DNA of 64,000 nt from JAUHWL01 sp964416385 (GCA_964416385.1 CAYQDW010000002.1:1-64000); one strand, 5' to 3'; shown: positions 51,089-61,195, numbered from the stretch's first letter. Translations and numbers: made by a program. Notes: a model not told the origin generated them from the sequence alone.

Positions 51089-53532
51089 TACGGATCCACA
51101 TCAAACACTACTCTTACCCCTTTGAATGGCTTTTGTAGAATAAGAGCGTCATGCACCTGCCAGATAAACGCTTTTACTTTTGGGGCAGATAACTCGCGTT
51201 CTAGTTTGAGTAGAATGCGCTTGCGGTAAACATTTTTCATGCGCGAAATGGGTGGATATTCGGGTCCGAGTACCCGTTCTCCAAGTTGATTTACCAATGC
51301 TGAAGCAAAATGATGGGCAGCGGCATCTAACGTGTTTTTATCTCTGTGCCGCAATTCTAGCTGTATCAGGCGCACAAAAGGCGGATAGCGAAAAACTTCC
51401 CGCTCTTGCAATTGCTGTGCAATCATCTTTTCATAATCATGTTTAACCACCGCTTCTATCACGCGATGATCTGGGCGATACGTTTGTATGGTTACCCGCC
51501 CGCGCTCGGCCCTGCGGCCCGCGCGCCCCGCTACTTGCTCCATGAGTTGAAAAGCACGCTCCTGTGCTCTAAAATCAGGATAGTGCAACATGCTATCGGC
51601 ACTTAATATGCCAACAAGCGTTACATCGTCAAAATCTAATCCTTTAGTAACCATTTGCGTACCAATAAGAACATCAATATCACCCGCACCAAACTGACCG
51701 ATGATCTTGCTAAAAGCATTTTTTCTGCGGGTACTATCAAAGTCTAAGCGTGCAACGGTAACATCAGGAAGCAGCGTTTGCAGTTCTTCTTCGAGCTTTT
51801 CTGTGCCAAATCCTTTTTCATTTAAAGCGGTGCTGCCACATTTAGGGCAAGCCGAAAGTGTCTTTTCTGTATGTCCGCAGTAGTGGCAGGTAAGTTTATT
51901 GGCGTACTTGTGGTAGGTTAGTGTGATATCGCAATTTGGGCATTCTTGCGTGTGGCCACAGGTTTCGCATTGTATGATGGGGCTGTAACCTCTGCGGTTT
52001 TGAAACAGGATGGCCTTTTTGCCCGCGGCAATGGTTTGTTGTATCTCTTCAATCAGTTTGGGGCTGTAATGGCCCTTCATGGTTTTCCATAATGTTTCTC
52101 TGCGTATATCAACCACTTCCATTTCTGGCAGATGAACGCCACCATACCGCTCATTTAAAGTACAAAGTAAAAATCGCTCTGATTGTGCGTTGTGATAGCT
52201 TTCTGCGCTAGGTGTAGCAGAACCGAGCAAAATGGGGCAGTTTGCAAAGTTGGCAAGCACAACGGCACTATCTCGGGCATGGTAGCGCGGGGCAGGGTCT
52301 TGTTGTTTAAAGCTTGGGTCATGCTCTTCATCAATAACCACCAAGCCCAAGTCTGGTAGGGGTAAAAGCAAAGCGCTACGCGCACCAAGTAGTAATAAGG
52401 GCTTTTCTTCTGAGAGTAGCCGCTTGTAGGCAGAAAGACGTTCACCTTGACTAATGCGCGAATGATAGATTATTACCTGTTCGCCAAAATGTAGTCGGAG
52501 CCGATCTATTAATTGGGTTGTAAGGGCTATTTCGGGCACCAGATACAATGCGCGCTTATGTTTGGTTAATGCTTCTTTAAGTAGGCTGATGTAAATTTCG
52601 GTTTTACCACTGCCAGTAATCCCATGCAATAAAACTGGCTTATTGGCTGCAAAACCAGACTTTATTTCAATTTGTGCCTTTTTTTGTGCGGGGCTGAGGT
52701 TGAGTTGTATGGTATTGTTATTTCCTTCTGGCGGAGAAAGTGATTCTTGAATATTAAAAATGCCTTTTTCTACCAAACCATTAAGTGTCGACTTTGTGGC
52801 ACTGGCGCTTTTGAGAAGTTCATCTTGTGGAACAAGCCCAGCACGGTACGCACCCTTCAGTTTGAAATAGGCAAGTAGAACAGCCGATTGTTTTGGTGCG
52901 CGTTTTAGTGATTCAAAATGGTTATTGAGCTGGCTTTCTGTAAAATCTTGAGCCAAGCTCACCAATATGAAGGTCTTTGCCCGTTGTGTATCTTTTATAT
53001 TTTCCTCTAATGAAACCATGCCATGATCAATCAGCTTATGAATGATGCGCAGCGGGTTTTGTAGATCCAGGATTTTGGCCGCATCTTGAACAGAGAGTTC
53101 ATCTTGATGCTCTAGCGCTTCCATCAACAAAAATTCATGGTCGCTTAAGGTATCCCACTCTGGCGGTGTGCTACTGGCAATGATATGACTTTCACTGGCC
53201 AGTTTTAATCCTGCCGGTAAAGCCGCGTTCATAACTTCGCCAATGCTACACATGTAATAGCCAGATAGCCAATCCCAAAAAGAAAGTTGTTGCTGGGTTA
53301 CTCCTGGCTCATTGTCTAAGACTTCTAAAACGGGTTTTACAGGGTGGGTAGGCTGTTGTTGATGAATGGAATAGATAATGCCTGTGTACAGTTTTCTGGG
53401 GCCAAGTTGTACCACCACACGCATGCCTGGCTTGGCAGTGTTGCTAAATGGCACAGGCAATAAATAGGTATACGTTTGCCTAATGGCTAGGGGTAAGAGT
53501 ATATCTGCATAGGTTGCCTTAACTGAGGACAT
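51085..53532 (-). CDS. priA: Primosomal protein N' (PriA helicase)
   Basis: An 815-residue replication restart helicase. The Walker A motif GITGSGKTEIY, a DEEH box, and the cysteine-rich zinc region from CETCGHTQECPNC to CPKCGS (about residues 525-570) are all present and complete. The C-terminal helicase and domain follow (GTQMVTKGLDFDDVTLV, QVAGRAGRRAERG). Its start overlaps the end of pfkA by 14 bases. It reloads the replisome at stalled forks. Confidence 0.95.
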   Translation of the reverse strand: MSSVKATYADILLPLAIRQTYTYLLPVPFSNTAKPGMRVVVQLGPRKLYTGIIYSIHQQQPTHPVKPVLEVLDNEPGVTQQQLSFWDWLSGYYMCSIGEVMNAALPAGLKLASESHIIASSTPPEWDTLSDHEFLLMEALEHQDELSVQDAAKILDLQNPLRIIHKLIDHGMVSLEENIKDTQRAKTFILVSLAQDFTESQLNNHFESLKRAPKQSAVLLAYFKLKGAYRAGLVPQDELLKSASATKSTLNGLVEKGIFNIQESLSPPEGNNNTIQLNLSPAQKKAQIEIKSGFAANKPVLLHGITGSGKTEIYISLLKEALTKHKRALYLVPEIALTTQLIDRLRLHFGEQVIIYHSRISQGERLSAYKRLLSEEKPLLLLGARSALLLPLPDLGLVVIDEEHDPSFKQQDPAPRYHARDSAVVLANFANCPILLGSATPSAESYHNAQSERFLLCTLNERYGGVHLPEMEVVDIRRETLWKTMKGHYSPKLIEEIQQTIAAGKKAILFQNRRGYSPIIQCETCGHTQECPNCDITLTYHKYANKLTCHYCGHTEKTLSACPKCGSTALNEKGFGTEKLEEELQTLLPDVTVARLDFDSTRRKNAFSKIIGQFGAGDIDVLIGTQMVTKGLDFDDVTLVGILSADSMLHYPDFRAQERAFQLMEQVAGRAGRRAERGRVTIQTYRPDHRVIEAVVKHDYEKMIAQQLQEREVFRYPPFVRLIQLELRHRDKNTLDAAAHHFASALVNQLGERVLGPEYPPISRMKNVYRKRILLKLERELSAPKVKAFIWQVHDALILQKPFKGVRVVFDVDPY

Positions 53533-54487
53533 CCACCAATTCTAATAAATGCTTGTTTATTTCGTGGTGATGTTTAGTGGCTTTTTCAAAAGGAACAAGA
53601 ACCATTGCGCCATGTTGAAGGCCAACCATTTGATTGGTTTTGCCGTTTAGCAGTGCTTTTACGGCCTCATTGCCCATACGGCTGGCAACAACCCGGTCAA
53701 AAGCACTTGGTCTACCACCGCGTTGGATGTGCCCCAAAACAGTCACCTTTGTTTCCCATTGTGGAAATTTCGCTTTTACCTGTTGTGCAACTTCATAGGC
53801 ACCACCGCTTTCATCGCCTTCTGCCACCAAAATCATTGCGCTGCGCTTATTGCGTTTCCAGCCCTGATCTAAAATGGTGATGAGTTTGTCTATGTAGGTG
53901 GTTGTTTCAGGAATTAGAACAGACTCCGCCCCAGATGCAATACCAGAGCGTAGGGCAATAAAGCCTGCATCGCGACCCATAACTTCAATAAAAAATAAGC
54001 GGTTGTGGCTATCTGCTGTATCGCGGATGTGATCAACAGCATCAACAACTGTATTTACTGCGGTGTCATAGCCAATGGTATAATCGGTACCAAAGAGGTC
54101 ATTATCAATGGTGCCCGGGCAACCAATTACAGGAATGTCAAATTCTTTGTTTAAAGCCATTGCACCCCTAAATGAACCATCTCCACCAATCACAACCAAA
54201 CCTTCAATGCCTTTAGCCTGAAGGGCGTTAAAAGCTTGTTTTCGACCTTCGGGAGTTCTAAAGGCCTCACTACGTGCTGTTTTCAAAACAGTGCCGCCAC
54301 GCTGAATAATACCACTTACAAAATGATCATCAAGGCGTTCTATATCCCCTTCAATCATACCTTCATAGCCACGATAAATACCGTAAACTTCTAGTCCGTA
54401 ATGAATACCCGTACGTACCACTGCACGTAGACATGCATTCATGCCAGGGCTATCGCCACCAGAAGTAAAGACACCAATTTTTTTCAT
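53519..54487 (-). CDS. pfkA: ATP-dependent 6-phosphofructokinase
   Basis: A 322-residue glycolytic enzyme. The motifs GGDSPGMNA near residue 11, VIGGDGSFRGA near 99 (the GGDGS form is that of ATP-dependent enzymes), PGTIDNDLFGTDYTIG near 124 and EVMGRDAGFIALRSG near 165 are conserved. The upstream gene ends one base before its ATG. Full length with no odd features. It shares a transcript with the secreted helical protein and priA. Confidence 0.96.
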   Translation of the reverse strand: MKKIGVFTSGGDSPGMNACLRAVVRTGIHYGLEVYGIYRGYEGMIEGDIERLDDHFVSGIIQRGGTVLKTARSEAFRTPEGRKQAFNALQAKGIEGLVVIGGDGSFRGAMALNKEFDIPVIGCPGTIDNDLFGTDYTIGYDTAVNTVVDAVDHIRDTADSHNRLFFIEVMGRDAGFIALRSGIASGAESVLIPETTTYIDKLITILDQGWKRNKRSAMILVAEGDESGGAYEVAQQVKAKFPQWETKVTVLGHIQRGGRPSAFDRVVASRMGNEAVKALLNGKTNQMVGLQHGAMVLVPFEKATKHHHEINKHLLELVDVLS

Positions 54488-54488
54488 G

Positions 54489-55439
54489 TTAATCTTTTAC
54501 GTAATGCCCAACAAATTTTTCTGTGCGGTCTATCAGGTCAATTTCCATCTCAATAAGATCAGTAAGCAGCTGTTCTAACTTAAATGCAGCACGCTCAATT
54601 TTTTTAGCATCTTCATCATAAATAGCTTCATCTAGCTCAGTTAAAAAACCGGCCATATCATCGTCTGTGGCGATTTTTATTTCATCAAGATAGCGCAGTG
54701 TTGCATTTAGTAAAAAGTCGTCTTCATCTTCCTCTTGCGTCATGTAAAAACCAACGCGCTCTGCATTTACCAAGGCTTGATCAACTGCCAGACCCAATTC
54801 TTGACGTTTATCTTCAAGGTTATTGTATTGTTGTGCTTTTACTACGGTTTGTAATTCTTGCAACTTAAATGGCAGGCCAGAATAGGTGCCTCTCAGCTCT
54901 TGTACATAATCAGACAAAAACCTTAAGGTGTTGAGCTCTGCAAGTGTAGGGTCATCCATTGGGGTGATGTTGTAGGTATTGCAGAAATAATTTTCGTTGG
55001 CGCCCCAATCAGATTCAGCTTCATCAACCAAGCCCTCCATGTAATAGATTGATTCGCGGTAACGCACCAAGTCGGCTGCACTTTTGCCCGCATCAACTTT
55101 CATGGTTTTAACAGAGTCGTAAGCGTTAGTGTAGGCGTTTAAATAGGTGGTTAAAACGCGGATATAATCATTTCTTATGGCAGAGTCACCGTTGTAGGCT
55201 GGGGTACGGTTTAAGTTTTTTAGTGAGGTTTGAATTTGTGTTACAATCATCTCGCACCCTTTATCTAAGCGGGTTTGCTCTGGCTGCAACAGTGCCGTTT
55301 TATAGTAGTTAATTTGCTTTGAGCGGATTTTTCGTTGCTCGCTGGCTATTTTTCGGTAATAAGAAGAAGCATTTTGAGCGGTTAGCATATTGCTACTCAA
55401 AAAGGCTGCTATGAGAACGAATAGCGTGGTTAATCTCAT
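54489..55439 (-). CDS. Secreted helical protein of unknown function
   Basis: A 316-residue protein with a signal peptide (MRLTTLFVLIAAFLSSNMLTAQ) and a nearly all-helical mature part with many charged residues and short coiled-coil stretches. It may belong to the LIC11966-type surface protein group, but this is a weak resemblance. ATG at 55439 is directly at the signal peptide; a longer frame is not needed. It lies upstream of pfkA with a one-base gap, so the two are probably co-transcribed. Function unknown. Confidence 0.72.
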   Translation of the reverse strand: MRLTTLFVLIAAFLSSNMLTAQNASSYYRKIASEQRKIRSKQINYYKTALLQPEQTRLDKGCEMIVTQIQTSLKNLNRTPAYNGDSAIRNDYIRVLTTYLNAYTNAYDSVKTMKVDAGKSAADLVRYRESIYYMEGLVDEAESDWGANENYFCNTYNITPMDDPTLAELNTLRFLSDYVQELRGTYSGLPFKLQELQTVVKAQQYNNLEDKRQELGLAVDQALVNAERVGFYMTQEEDEDDFLLNATLRYLDEIKIATDDDMAGFLTELDEAIYDEDAKKIERAAFKLEQLLTDLIEMEIDLIDRTEKFVGHYVKD

Positions 55440-55710
55440 TGTTTTAGAATTTAATATAGACAACGACCCAAAGTTGTTAAATGCAATTCACGTAGCAATA
55501 CATCTAAACTAAATTTCCAGGTTTCTTTTATAAGTCTTTGTGTTGTGGCTTGTTTAAATCGTTAATTAAATGCCACAACGCCTGTTTTTAAGCATTCTTG
55601 AGACATTATTATTTATCAAAACTAACTATTAGAGCTAATAAAATTTTGAGGCGAAAAAGACTTGCTGCCCGTTAATAACCTCATTGCTGAAGTGAAATCT
55701 TCTAAAATGC

Positions 55711-56865
55711 TTAGCTATTGATTACATCGCTACGCTTACCTTTAAAGATCTCGTATTTAAGCAATACACTTTCTAACGGCCCATTATAAAGTTTGCGCTT
55801 CCAAGTTGGTTTTAGCCCAATAAATTTAACGGCATTGAGGTCTGCGGTAAAAATATAAACCTCCCAGCCCATGTATTTATGCTTTAACGTGTGGCCGATG
55901 TCGCTGTAGAGCTTTTCGTTATCACTTTCCACCTTTTTATTGTAGGGCGGATTCATCACTAAAATACCTGTGCTTGCAGGTGGATCTTCCGTAATAAAGT
56001 TTCCTTTTTTAAGTGTAACCAAGTCATCAAGCATGGCTTTGGTAATATTTTCACGTGCGGCATCTAATGCCTCGGTGTTTAAGTCTCTACCTATAATTTT
56101 TCCGCCATATTCTATACTGCGGCCAAGCGCGCTTTCGCGGATGGTGTTAAATAAATCTGCATCATAATCTGGCCAGTGCGTAAAGCTAAAATCAGAACGG
56201 AAAACGCCAGCGGGTAGTTTGCTGGCAAGCATGGCAGCTTCAATTAAAAAGGTTCCACTGCCGCACATCGGATCAAAAAAAGCTTTGCCGCCATTCCATT
56301 GTGTAAAGTTTAAAATGCCAGCGGCTAATATTTCACTTAATGGTGCTGGGCCCATTTCTTGCCTGTAGCCACGCCTATGAAGGCTGTCGCCGCTGCTGTT
56401 TAGGTAGACTTCTGCCTCATGATTTTTTAAATGAATAACAATGCCGACTTCTGGTTTTTTGGCGTCTACAGAAGGGCGCTTGCCGTCATGCGTTTCTCGA
56501 AAGCTATCTACAACGGCATCTTTAGCCTTTTGCGCGGCATAAAGCGTATTCCGAAACATCATGCTTTGGCCATTTACCTGTATAGAAAATGTTTTGTTTA
56601 CATCAAATAGCGTAGGCCATGCCAGTTGCTTTACAGCACGATAGTAATTTTCATCATCGCGAAAGCGGATGGTTTTAATAGGTTTTAAAACTTTAATGGC
56701 CGTACGTAACAAAAAGTTGCATTTGTACATAAAGCCGAGGTCGCCAACACAACTCACCGCTCTGTTGAGCACGGTAACATTTCGGCCACCAATACTCCGC
56801 ACTTCTGCGGCAAGCACCTCTTCTAGTCCAAATAGGGTGGTAATTACAAGATTAATATCAGACAT
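55711..56865 (-). CDS. THUMP domain RNA methyltransferase (RlmL N-terminal-like)
   Basis: A 384-residue class I SAM-dependent RNA methyltransferase. A THUMP RNA-binding domain occupies about residues 55-155, the SAM motif FDPMCGSGTFLIEAAMLA is near 205, and the catalytic NPPY (MNPPYNKK) near 306 points to an N-methyl product on a base, as in RlmL/RlmK or TrmN-type enzymes. Family members modify 23S rRNA G2445 or tRNA. The next gene on the same strand starts three bases upstream, so they are linked. Confidence 0.87.
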   Translation of the reverse strand: MSDINLVITTLFGLEEVLAAEVRSIGGRNVTVLNRAVSCVGDLGFMYKCNFLLRTAIKVLKPIKTIRFRDDENYYRAVKQLAWPTLFDVNKTFSIQVNGQSMMFRNTLYAAQKAKDAVVDSFRETHDGKRPSVDAKKPEVGIVIHLKNHEAEVYLNSSGDSLHRRGYRQEMGPAPLSEILAAGILNFTQWNGGKAFFDPMCGSGTFLIEAAMLASKLPAGVFRSDFSFTHWPDYDADLFNTIRESALGRSIEYGGKIIGRDLNTEALDAARENITKAMLDDLVTLKKGNFITEDPPASTGILVMNPPYNKKVESDNEKLYSDIGHTLKHKYMGWEVYIFTADLNAVKFIGLKPTWKRKLYNGPLESVLLKYEIFKGKRSDVINS

Positions 56866-56868
56866 ATA

Positions 56869-57225
56869 TTAAGGTTCAAGTACAGTTATTTGGCTGTTAA
56901 GCGTTGCTTTTTGGTTTGGCACTACGGGGCAAGTAGAAAAGATGAGCTGGCCAGTTGTTTTTTGGTTAGCCTCTAGATCAAAAATCATAGAATCACGGTA
57001 GGTAATGCCTTGTTGTGTTAGTTGGGCGAAGTAGGTTAGGGTGGTGGCTTTTTCACTTTGCAGAACTACTTTAACACTGTAAACGGTATCCGTAGCGCTT
57101 AGGTTATACGTAGAGAGCGATTCTTCAATAATATAATCTGATGCCGGCTTTTTATCTTCTGTATGAGAAGAGGTACACGCTATGCTTAACCAAAAAGAAC
57201 TCATTAAAAGTAACAGATACTTCAT
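56869..57225 (-). CDS. Small uncharacterised lipoprotein
   Basis: A 118-residue lipoprotein: MKYLLLLMSSFWLSIACTSS has a lipobox at Cys17. The mature part is a predicted beta-sandwich (TVYSVKVVLQSEKATTLTYFAQLTQQGITYRDSMIFDLEANQ). No family is recognised. It lies directly before the methyltransferase and diverges from the gene at 57297. Confidence 0.65.
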   Translation of the reverse strand: MKYLLLLMSSFWLSIACTSSHTEDKKPASDYIIEESLSTYNLSATDTVYSVKVVLQSEKATTLTYFAQLTQQGITYRDSMIFDLEANQKTTGQLIFSTCPVVPNQKATLNSQITVLEP

Positions 57226-57296
57226 CTTTTTTTAGAAATTTGGCGGTAAAGGTACAGTGATTGAGGCTTGAAAAAATAATTAACACCAACAGTATA

Positions 57297-57659
57297 ATGA
57301 AATTATCAGGATTGAGATGGGTATTTTTTGCATTGCTAATGAGCACAGGTGCATATGCCCAAGAGAAGTCGAAAAATGTAAATGCACAAAGTGTACAAGA
57401 GCAACGTTCACAACAAACAACGCCAGCATCTTCTGAGAAGAAATTAACGGTGCCTACGCAGCCAGCGGCAACACCACAAACGCCCGCTGCACCACAAACA
57501 GCCCCACAAACCAGTACACCCGGCACAGCACCAGTACAGGGTGAGGTTATTCAAAGTGGCAGCAATGATGCACAGCAGCCTGCGAAGCCCCAAAGAACGG
57601 GTGCACTAAAAAGCAGATCGCGCATGGTTAAGAAAAATGTGGGTGGCGGCGTTGAGTAA
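57297..57659 (+). CDS. Small secreted low-complexity protein
   Basis: A 120-residue protein with a signal peptide (MKLSGLRWVFFALLMSTGAYA) and a Pro/Thr/Ala/Gln-rich mature part with short repeats of the form TPQTPAAPQTAPQT (about residues 65-80). The C-terminus is basic (KSRSRMVKKNVGG). It looks like a flexible linker-type secreted protein. Function is unknown; it precedes the TauE gene by 20 bases. Confidence 0.6.
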   Translation: MKLSGLRWVFFALLMSTGAYAQEKSKNVNAQSVQEQRSQQTTPASSEKKLTVPTQPAATPQTPAAPQTAPQTSTPGTAPVQGEVIQSGSNDAQQPAKPQRTGALKSRSRMVKKNVGGGVE

Positions 57660-57679
57660 GCTACACAGCGTTATTTAGC

Positions 57680-58456
57680 ATGAATTATGAATGGTGGCAG
57701 TATCTGCTGTTAATCTTTGGCGGTTTTACCGCAGGCATCATTAACACATTGGCGGGCAACGGAAGTGCAATTACGTTGCCCTTGCTCATTTCTATGGGGT
57801 TACCTGCCAACGAGGCCAACGCTACAAATAGGGTAGGCGTGTTGCTGCAAACCCTTACGGCAAGCCTTACTTTAAAGCGCAGCAAACGCACATTGGTACT
57901 GATGCGCCAAAGTTTTTGGTATTACATCCCGACTATTTTAGGCAGCATTGGTGGGGCTTTAATGGCCATAGATGTAAACCCAGAGGTCTTAAAACTAATT
58001 ATCGGGTTTTTGATGATTTTCATCTTGTTTACCCTATTGCTTCAGCCTAAAAAATGGTTAATAAATACAGATCCGGCAAAGAATAAACGCACGCTTTTGC
58101 AATGGTTAATCTTTTTTGCAATTGGGTTTTATGGCGGATTTATTCAGATGGGCATCGGCATTATGATTCTCAGCTCTTTGGTGCTACTGGTAAAATACAG
58201 TCTTAAGGATGCCAATGTGATTAAGCTCATGGTGGCCTTTGTTATGATTGTGCCTGCTTTTGCCATTTATGTATACAGCGGGCACATACAATGGGTGCCG
58301 GGAGCGGTTTTGGCATTTGGAGCCGGAGCTGGTGCGTGGTTTGGTACCAAATATGTATTGTATCACCCTAAGGCAAGGATTTATATTAGATATCTGCTCA
58401 TCACCATTGTTTTATTTGCTATCGGCAAGATTTTTTGGCCGTATTTATTAGTGTAA
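57680..58456 (+). CDS. TauE/SafE family anion exporter
   Basis: A 258-residue membrane protein with about eight helices and two related halves. The N-terminal block FGGFTAGIINTLAGNGSAITLPLLISMGLPANEANATNRVGVLLQTLTA (about residues 14-62) and the second FFAIGFYGGFIQMGIGIMILSSLVLL are diagnostic of TauE/SafE. Family members move sulfite or other organosulfur anions. It is not next to the sulfur genes at 61.8-64 kb, so a shared role is not claimed. Confidence 0.9.
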   Translation: MNYEWWQYLLLIFGGFTAGIINTLAGNGSAITLPLLISMGLPANEANATNRVGVLLQTLTASLTLKRSKRTLVLMRQSFWYYIPTILGSIGGALMAIDVNPEVLKLIIGFLMIFILFTLLLQPKKWLINTDPAKNKRTLLQWLIFFAIGFYGGFIQMGIGIMILSSLVLLVKYSLKDANVIKLMVAFVMIVPAFAIYVYSGHIQWVPGAVLAFGAGAGAWFGTKYVLYHPKARIYIRYLLITIVLFAIGKIFWPYLLV

Positions 58457-58500
58457 TAACGGTGGATGTTTAACGTGCAAACGAGATTTTTAAAAATACA

Positions 58501-58851
58501 ATGAATAAAATTTATCACTTAAAAACCTGCAATACGTGCCAACGCATAATTAAAGAGTTAGGGGCAGAAGGCTTTGAATTTCAGGAGATAAAAACGCAAC
58601 CCATTACGGCAGAGCAATTGGATGATTTGGCAAAAGCGGTGGGTAGCTATAAGGCCCTTTTTAATATGCGTGCACAAAAAATAAAAATTTTGGGCTTGGC
58701 AGTTAATAGCCTCTCTGAAGCTGATTTTAGGCGTTTAATTTTGGATGAATACACATTTTTAAAGAGGCCGGTCATCGTGGTAGGTGGGCAGGTTTTTGTA
58801 GGCAACAGCAATGCTACCATCGCTGCGGCTAAGGCGGCTTTGGGGCGATAA
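58501..58851 (+). CDS. ArsC/Spx-family thioredoxin-fold protein
   Basis: A 116-residue protein with KTCNTCQRIIKELGAEG at residues 8-24, the two-cysteine CxxC of glutaredoxin-like ArsC/YffB proteins, and FNMRAQKIKILGLAVN and LKRPVIVVGGQVFVGNSN later on. This family includes arsenate reductases and Spx regulators; the size and CxxC favour an ArsC-like reductase with unknown physiological substrate. No other arsenic gene is adjacent. Confidence 0.82.
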   Translation: MNKIYHLKTCNTCQRIIKELGAEGFEFQEIKTQPITAEQLDDLAKAVGSYKALFNMRAQKIKILGLAVNSLSEADFRRLILDEYTFLKRPVIVVGGQVFVGNSNATIAAAKAALGR

Positions 58852-58974
58852 GCGCTTTCTAAAGAACATGGCAATGTTATGTAAGTAGAGATGTTAAAAT
58901 CTACTTAATTGATATCACCAGATGTAAAGGCCTAAATTATTTGCCCAACTGCGGGTTTTGCGCAAGCAGAGCGA

Positions 58975-59784
58975 TTATATGGTTTCGGCAATAACGTTTT
59001 TATGTTGATGCTGTGGTGCTTGATTGCTGATTAAATCATTGATGGCGTCCCAAAGCAACACCCTTTTATGAAGCGCCTCTTTGGCCACCGTTAAGGTTTC
59101 TTCCCATTTTAAATTGTCATCGCCACACAGTTCAGAAATCATCTCTAAAGACAGTGGGCCGTGTTCGTCTCCATCAAGTTCAATGTGCCGCTCTAGGTAA
59201 TACTTCAATTTGCTGTACATTTTGTTTTCAGCATCGGTATGCTGAAGAATCTCAATGAACATATCTGGAATAACATCCTCACGCCCAAAAGTAAAAGCAG
59301 AGGCCACCAGGTGCGGCTTTTGGGTATAAATAATGGAGAACGAATACTTTACAAAGTCGGCAACACGTGCATCAACGTTAATTTGTTTGAATGCATTTTC
59401 TACGGACACCCCAGATTTTATTAAGCTGATAAAGGCTTCTATTTCAGCGGTATTTGCCTGGGCTTGGTTCATGGCATCTAAATACATTTCAAAATGACTT
59501 TTGGGTTCTCCCAATTCATTGAGGTCGCTTTCTTCACCATGTACAATTTCATTGATAAACCGAGATAGCGTTGGGTTTTTAGAGGGTGTCCACGGAATGT
59601 TAACCGTAGTTAAAGCCATTTGTAGCGATTTTAAAAGCGACATAAAATCCCAAACAGCAAAAACGTGGTTCTCCATAAAAACCTTGATGTCGCTTATGTT
59701 TTTAAGATTGTTGTATAGCTGATGTTGCTGTAATTGCCTTCTTAAATCAGCTATTTCATTTTCAATAAATGCTATTCTGCTCAT
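58975..59784 (-). CDS. DUF3050 (haem-oxygenase-like fold) protein
   Basis: A 269-residue mostly helical protein. The segments HQLYNNLKNISDIKVFMENHVFAVWDFMSLLKSLQ (about residues 21-55), HFEMYLDAM, and YLERHIELDGDEHGPLS (about 185-203) are typical of DUF3050, with histidines and acidic residues that could bind metal. The fold is likely related to haem oxygenase and the CADD group of di-iron proteins, but no activity is established. It stands alone. Confidence 0.82.
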   Translation of the reverse strand: MSRIAFIENEIADLRRQLQQHQLYNNLKNISDIKVFMENHVFAVWDFMSLLKSLQMALTTVNIPWTPSKNPTLSRFINEIVHGEESDLNELGEPKSHFEMYLDAMNQAQANTAEIEAFISLIKSGVSVENAFKQINVDARVADFVKYSFSIIYTQKPHLVASAFTFGREDVIPDMFIEILQHTDAENKMYSKLKYYLERHIELDGDEHGPLSLEMISELCGDDNLKWEETLTVAKEALHKRVLLWDAINDLISNQAPQHQHKNVIAETI

Positions 59785-59930
59785 GGTATTTCGCCTCTTT
59801 TTTCTGCTTTAAGACCCTGGTGCTATTGTGTTTCCAGTATTATCAATCCCGAAAAATTAGATAAACTAACAGCACACAGATTATTTGTGTTCAACAAAAA
59901 ATTTGATCAATACCACTTTTAACATTTACC

Positions 59931-60419
59931 TTAATTTTTTTTGAGGTTCTTAAATAGCCGGTTAAATATGTAAATGTGGCTCAAAAAGGTTGTTAAGCCG
60001 TAAGTCACAAACATCAGCCAAATAAAGCCTAGATTTTGATCATAGAGCTTTAAGCCAAAAAATTGGGGAAAAGCAGTTAACAAATCACCAAATCCTACGA
60101 TGTTAAAAATCCATACCAAAGGCAGCGCAAAACGCCATTTATTTTTCAAAGCCACAACAGATACTATTGCTAAAACTGCCGTAGAGAAATCGAGCAGCCC
60201 AACGGTATTTAGAAATGACGTAGGAAAGCCGTCATAAAACTGTTCTTTGGCCATAAAGGTTAAACCCAAATACCTAAAGGTGTTCAAGAATACGAAAGGC
60301 AAGAGTGCTTCATGTATAGGGAGCTTTGAAACACGAGGTTGTATCCAAAATTTAAACCCAATGATGATTGCTATTGTGCCAATTATTGCTTGTAGATTAA
60401 TGATTGTGAAATTGTCCAT
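59931..60419 (-). CDS. Uncharacterised membrane protein
   Basis: A 162-residue protein with about five hydrophobic helices (around residues 8-26, 41-55, 77-92, 95-117 and 128-150). No family is recognised. It follows the SDR gene by five bases on the same strand, so they likely share a promoter. Nothing further can be said about function. Confidence 0.68.
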   Translation of the reverse strand: MDNFTIINLQAIIGTIAIIIGFKFWIQPRVSKLPIHEALLPFVFLNTFRYLGLTFMAKEQFYDGFPTSFLNTVGLLDFSTAVLAIVSVVALKNKWRFALPLVWIFNIVGFGDLLTAFPQFFGLKLYDQNLGFIWLMFVTYGLTTFLSHIYIFNRLFKNLKKN

Positions 60420-60424
60420 GATTA

Positions 60425-61195
60425 TTAGTAGTTATTTGGTATTGCTTGTTTATTAAGTTGTTTAAATATGAAATTGGGTGCCAATCGACTTAACAATTTG
60501 AGTTGTTTAGAAATGCCGGGCGTTATTTCTTCTTTGCCTTTGATGTAGTCTTTCCAAAATAAATCTGCCATTTTTTGGGGTGGCATAGGCTTTAGGTTGT
60601 CATCTTCGGCAATGTTTGCTCCGTGCGCCAATGGCGTATCTACAACAGGCGGTAAAAGTTCAATAACTTTTATTTGGTGAGGTTTTAGCTGCAGTCTTAT
60701 ACTTTTTGTCCAAAAATGTAAAGCGGCTTTTGTACCAGAATAAACAGGTGCTTGCGCAAATGGCACATAGGCTAATCCTGAAGAAACATTCACTAAAACG
60801 CCTTGGTTACTATTTTTGAGTAATGGTAAAAAATGGTGCAAGAGTCTGATGGGCGAATTGTAGTTAATAGCTATTTCTAGCATTTGTTTTTGCAGGTCGT
60901 TTTCTTGATTGCCGGTATCCACCAAATTCATGATACCTGCATTATTGATCAACACATCCAGTCCGCCAAACTGTTGTTTTATGTCGGTTACCAACTTGCT
61001 AACTTCTGCATCATTGGTAACGTCACTTTTAAAAATGTGCATTTCTGGATTTTGCCGTTTCGCAGTTTCAAGTTTGTTGAGGTTTCTACCGGTTATGATC
61101 ACGGTGTTATTGTGCGATAAAAATGTTTTTGCTAGAGCGAGGCCAATCCCAGACCCGCCACCGGTTATGAGAACCTTTTGTTGTTTGTACTTCAC
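60425..61195 (-). CDS. Short-chain dehydrogenase/reductase (DltE-like)
   Basis: A 256-residue classical SDR. The cofactor motif ITGGGSGIGLALAKTF near residues 10-25, NNAGIMN near 85, the catalytic serine (NVSSGLAY near residue 137) and Tyr-x-x-x-Lys (YSGTKAALHFW near 150) are complete. Homologues are often annotated DltE without evidence of a D-alanylation role. The start is GTG at 61195. It diverges from a HxlR-family gene and shares its regulatory region, so it may be redox- or electrophile-responsive. Confidence 0.87.
   Translation of the reverse strand: MKYKQQKVLITGGGSGIGLALAKTFLSHNNTVIITGRNLNKLETAKRQNPEMHIFKSDVTNDAEVSKLVTDIKQQFGGLDVLINNAGIMNLVDTGNQENDLQKQMLEIAINYNSPIRLLHHFLPLLKNSNQGVLVNVSSGLAYVPFAQAPVYSGTKAALHFWTKSIRLQLKPHQIKVIELLPPVVDTPLAHGANIAEDDNLKPMPPQKMADLFWKDYIKGKEEITPGISKQLKLLSRLAPNFIFKQLNKQAIPNNY

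Noticed and set aside
57680..58456. Linking TauE to the persulfide dioxygenase as one sulfur cluster
   Set aside because: The genes are about 3.4 kb apart on opposite strands with unrelated genes between them.
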